Assembly (NCBI GenBank): GCA_025060635.1
Contig: JANXBN010000003.1
Coordinates: 110,406-174,405, forward strand
Source of the DNA: Candidatus Kryptonium sp.
Lineage (GTDB): Bacteria; Bacteroidota; Ignavibacteria; Kryptoniales; Kryptoniaceae
DNA length: 64,000 nt
Direction: 5' to 3'
Both the position numbers and the translations under genes were made by a program. The notes under the pieces were generated by a model. It saw nothing but the letters and a program-made list of their open reading frames with translations. It did no database searches and was not told where the DNA came from. This document shows, in pieces, positions 63,589 through 64,000 of the stretch. Positions within the stretch are counted from its first letter, which is position 1. The number at the start of each line of letters is the position of its first letter.

Positions 63589-64000
63589 TCACTCAACGGT
63601 TACACTCTTTGCAAGGTTACGAGGCTGATCTACATCGCACCCTCGTAAGACAGCGATATGATAAGCAAGTAATTGCAAGGGTATAACTGAAAGAATAGGC
63701 ATTAACATATCAATTGTTTGAGGAATTTGAATAATATGGTCTGAAAGTTTTCTTACTCTTTCATCAATTTCTGTAACTATAGAAATTATCTTACCTTTTC
63801 TTGCTTTAACTTCCTCCATATTGCTTAGAACCTTTTCATAAACCCCATCTTTGACAGCTATGAAAACCACAGGCATATTTTCATCAATTAAAGCAATAGG
63901 TCCGTGTTTCATTTCAGCTGCTGGGTAACCTTCTGCATGAATATATGAAATTTCTTTTAATTTTAAAGCACCCTCTAATGCAACTGGGTAATTAAATCCA
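63589..64000 (-). CDS. glmS: Glutamine-fructose-6-phosphate aminotransferase, C-terminal part (cut by window)
   Basis: The frame is open to the right edge, so only the last 136 or so codons are visible. They read [30 protein letters not shown] and end [19 protein letters not shown], the isomerase-domain end of GlmS, where the C-terminal TVE is invariant in the family. The ATG at 63912 is internal. GlmS makes glucosamine 6-phosphate for peptidoglycan and LPS. It is upstream of ugd on the same strand, with a 111-nt gap in which I see no clear terminator. Confidence 0.93.
   Translation of the reverse strand, partial: GFNYPVALEGALKLKEISYIHAEGYPAAEMKHGPIALIDENMPVVFIAVKDGVYEKVLSNMEEVKARKGKIISIVTEIDERVRKLSDHIIQIPQTIDMLMPILSVIPLQLLAYHIAVLRGCDVDQPRNLAKSVTVE

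Overview
The window is AT-rich, gene-dense bacterial chromosome with no insertion sequence, phage or CRISPR array. Kdo transferase and heptosyltransferase genes show an LPS-bearing (Gram-negative) envelope. Two secreted proteins end in a type IX secretion sorting domain with the QNYPNPFNP signature, and porX, the type IX secretion response regulator, is present. The tmRNA tag ends ...NYSYALAA. Together these point to the Bacteroidota/Chlorobiota (FCB) side of the tree, most likely an Ignavibacteria- or Kryptonia-like lineage. The phylum-level placement is inference from motifs, not from a database search.

Layout: 0-5 kb holds envelope genes (partial heptosyltransferase; UbiD-type decarboxylase, EnvC-like factor and waaA on the minus strand). 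5-15.6 kb holds metabolic and signalling genes (reductase-like SDR, phosphohexomutase, glutaryl-CoA dehydrogenase, S9 peptidase, sixA, tRNA-Gly, hutG, a large hybrid histidine kinase). 15.6-18.4 kb is a minus-strand operon (DUF1844, nadK, HD protein, DedA, Rieske protein). 18.5-24.8 kb holds clpC, then pyrE, a Nudix hydrolase, a 44-residue zinc-ribbon protein missed by length cut-offs, photolyase and a YbgA-like protein. 24.8-29.4 kb has tRNA-Val, tRNA-Arg and the operon PHP-purF-pgsA-ftsY. 29.4-32 kb is an unassigned two-gene operon (cysteine hydrolase plus Rossmann protein). 32-37 kb is a tightly overlapping chain: penicillin-acylase-like protein, LytR_C protein, rsfS, argS.

37-44.6 kb is the most distinctive part: a large sorted surface protein; then a Cys-rich MerR regulator, a DsrE2-like protein, TusA, a DsrM-like cytochrome b and a DsrK-like iron-sulfur protein; then an octaheme cytochrome c carrying a type IX sorting domain. 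I read this as a candidate sulfur-relay to quinone module that may work with an extracellular cytochrome. 44.7-53.2 kb is a surface-polysaccharide operon (YfhO, four glycosyltransferases, flippase), followed by porX, tsaE, tsaB, accD and the tmRNA gene. 57.4-64 kb, all minus strand, mixes nucleotide-sugar genes (ugd, rfbC, UDP-glucuronate decarboxylase) with the hydrogenase maturation pair hypD-hypX and ends in a partial glmS.

Regulatory signals are unusually readable: a TTGnnn-N17-TATATT promoter stands before all three tRNAs, clpC and the sorted surface protein, and an AAAACAAAAT-like box sits about 4-15 nt before many start codons that lack a Shine-Dalgarno sequence. True Shine-Dalgarno sequences cluster in the 37-43 kb block.
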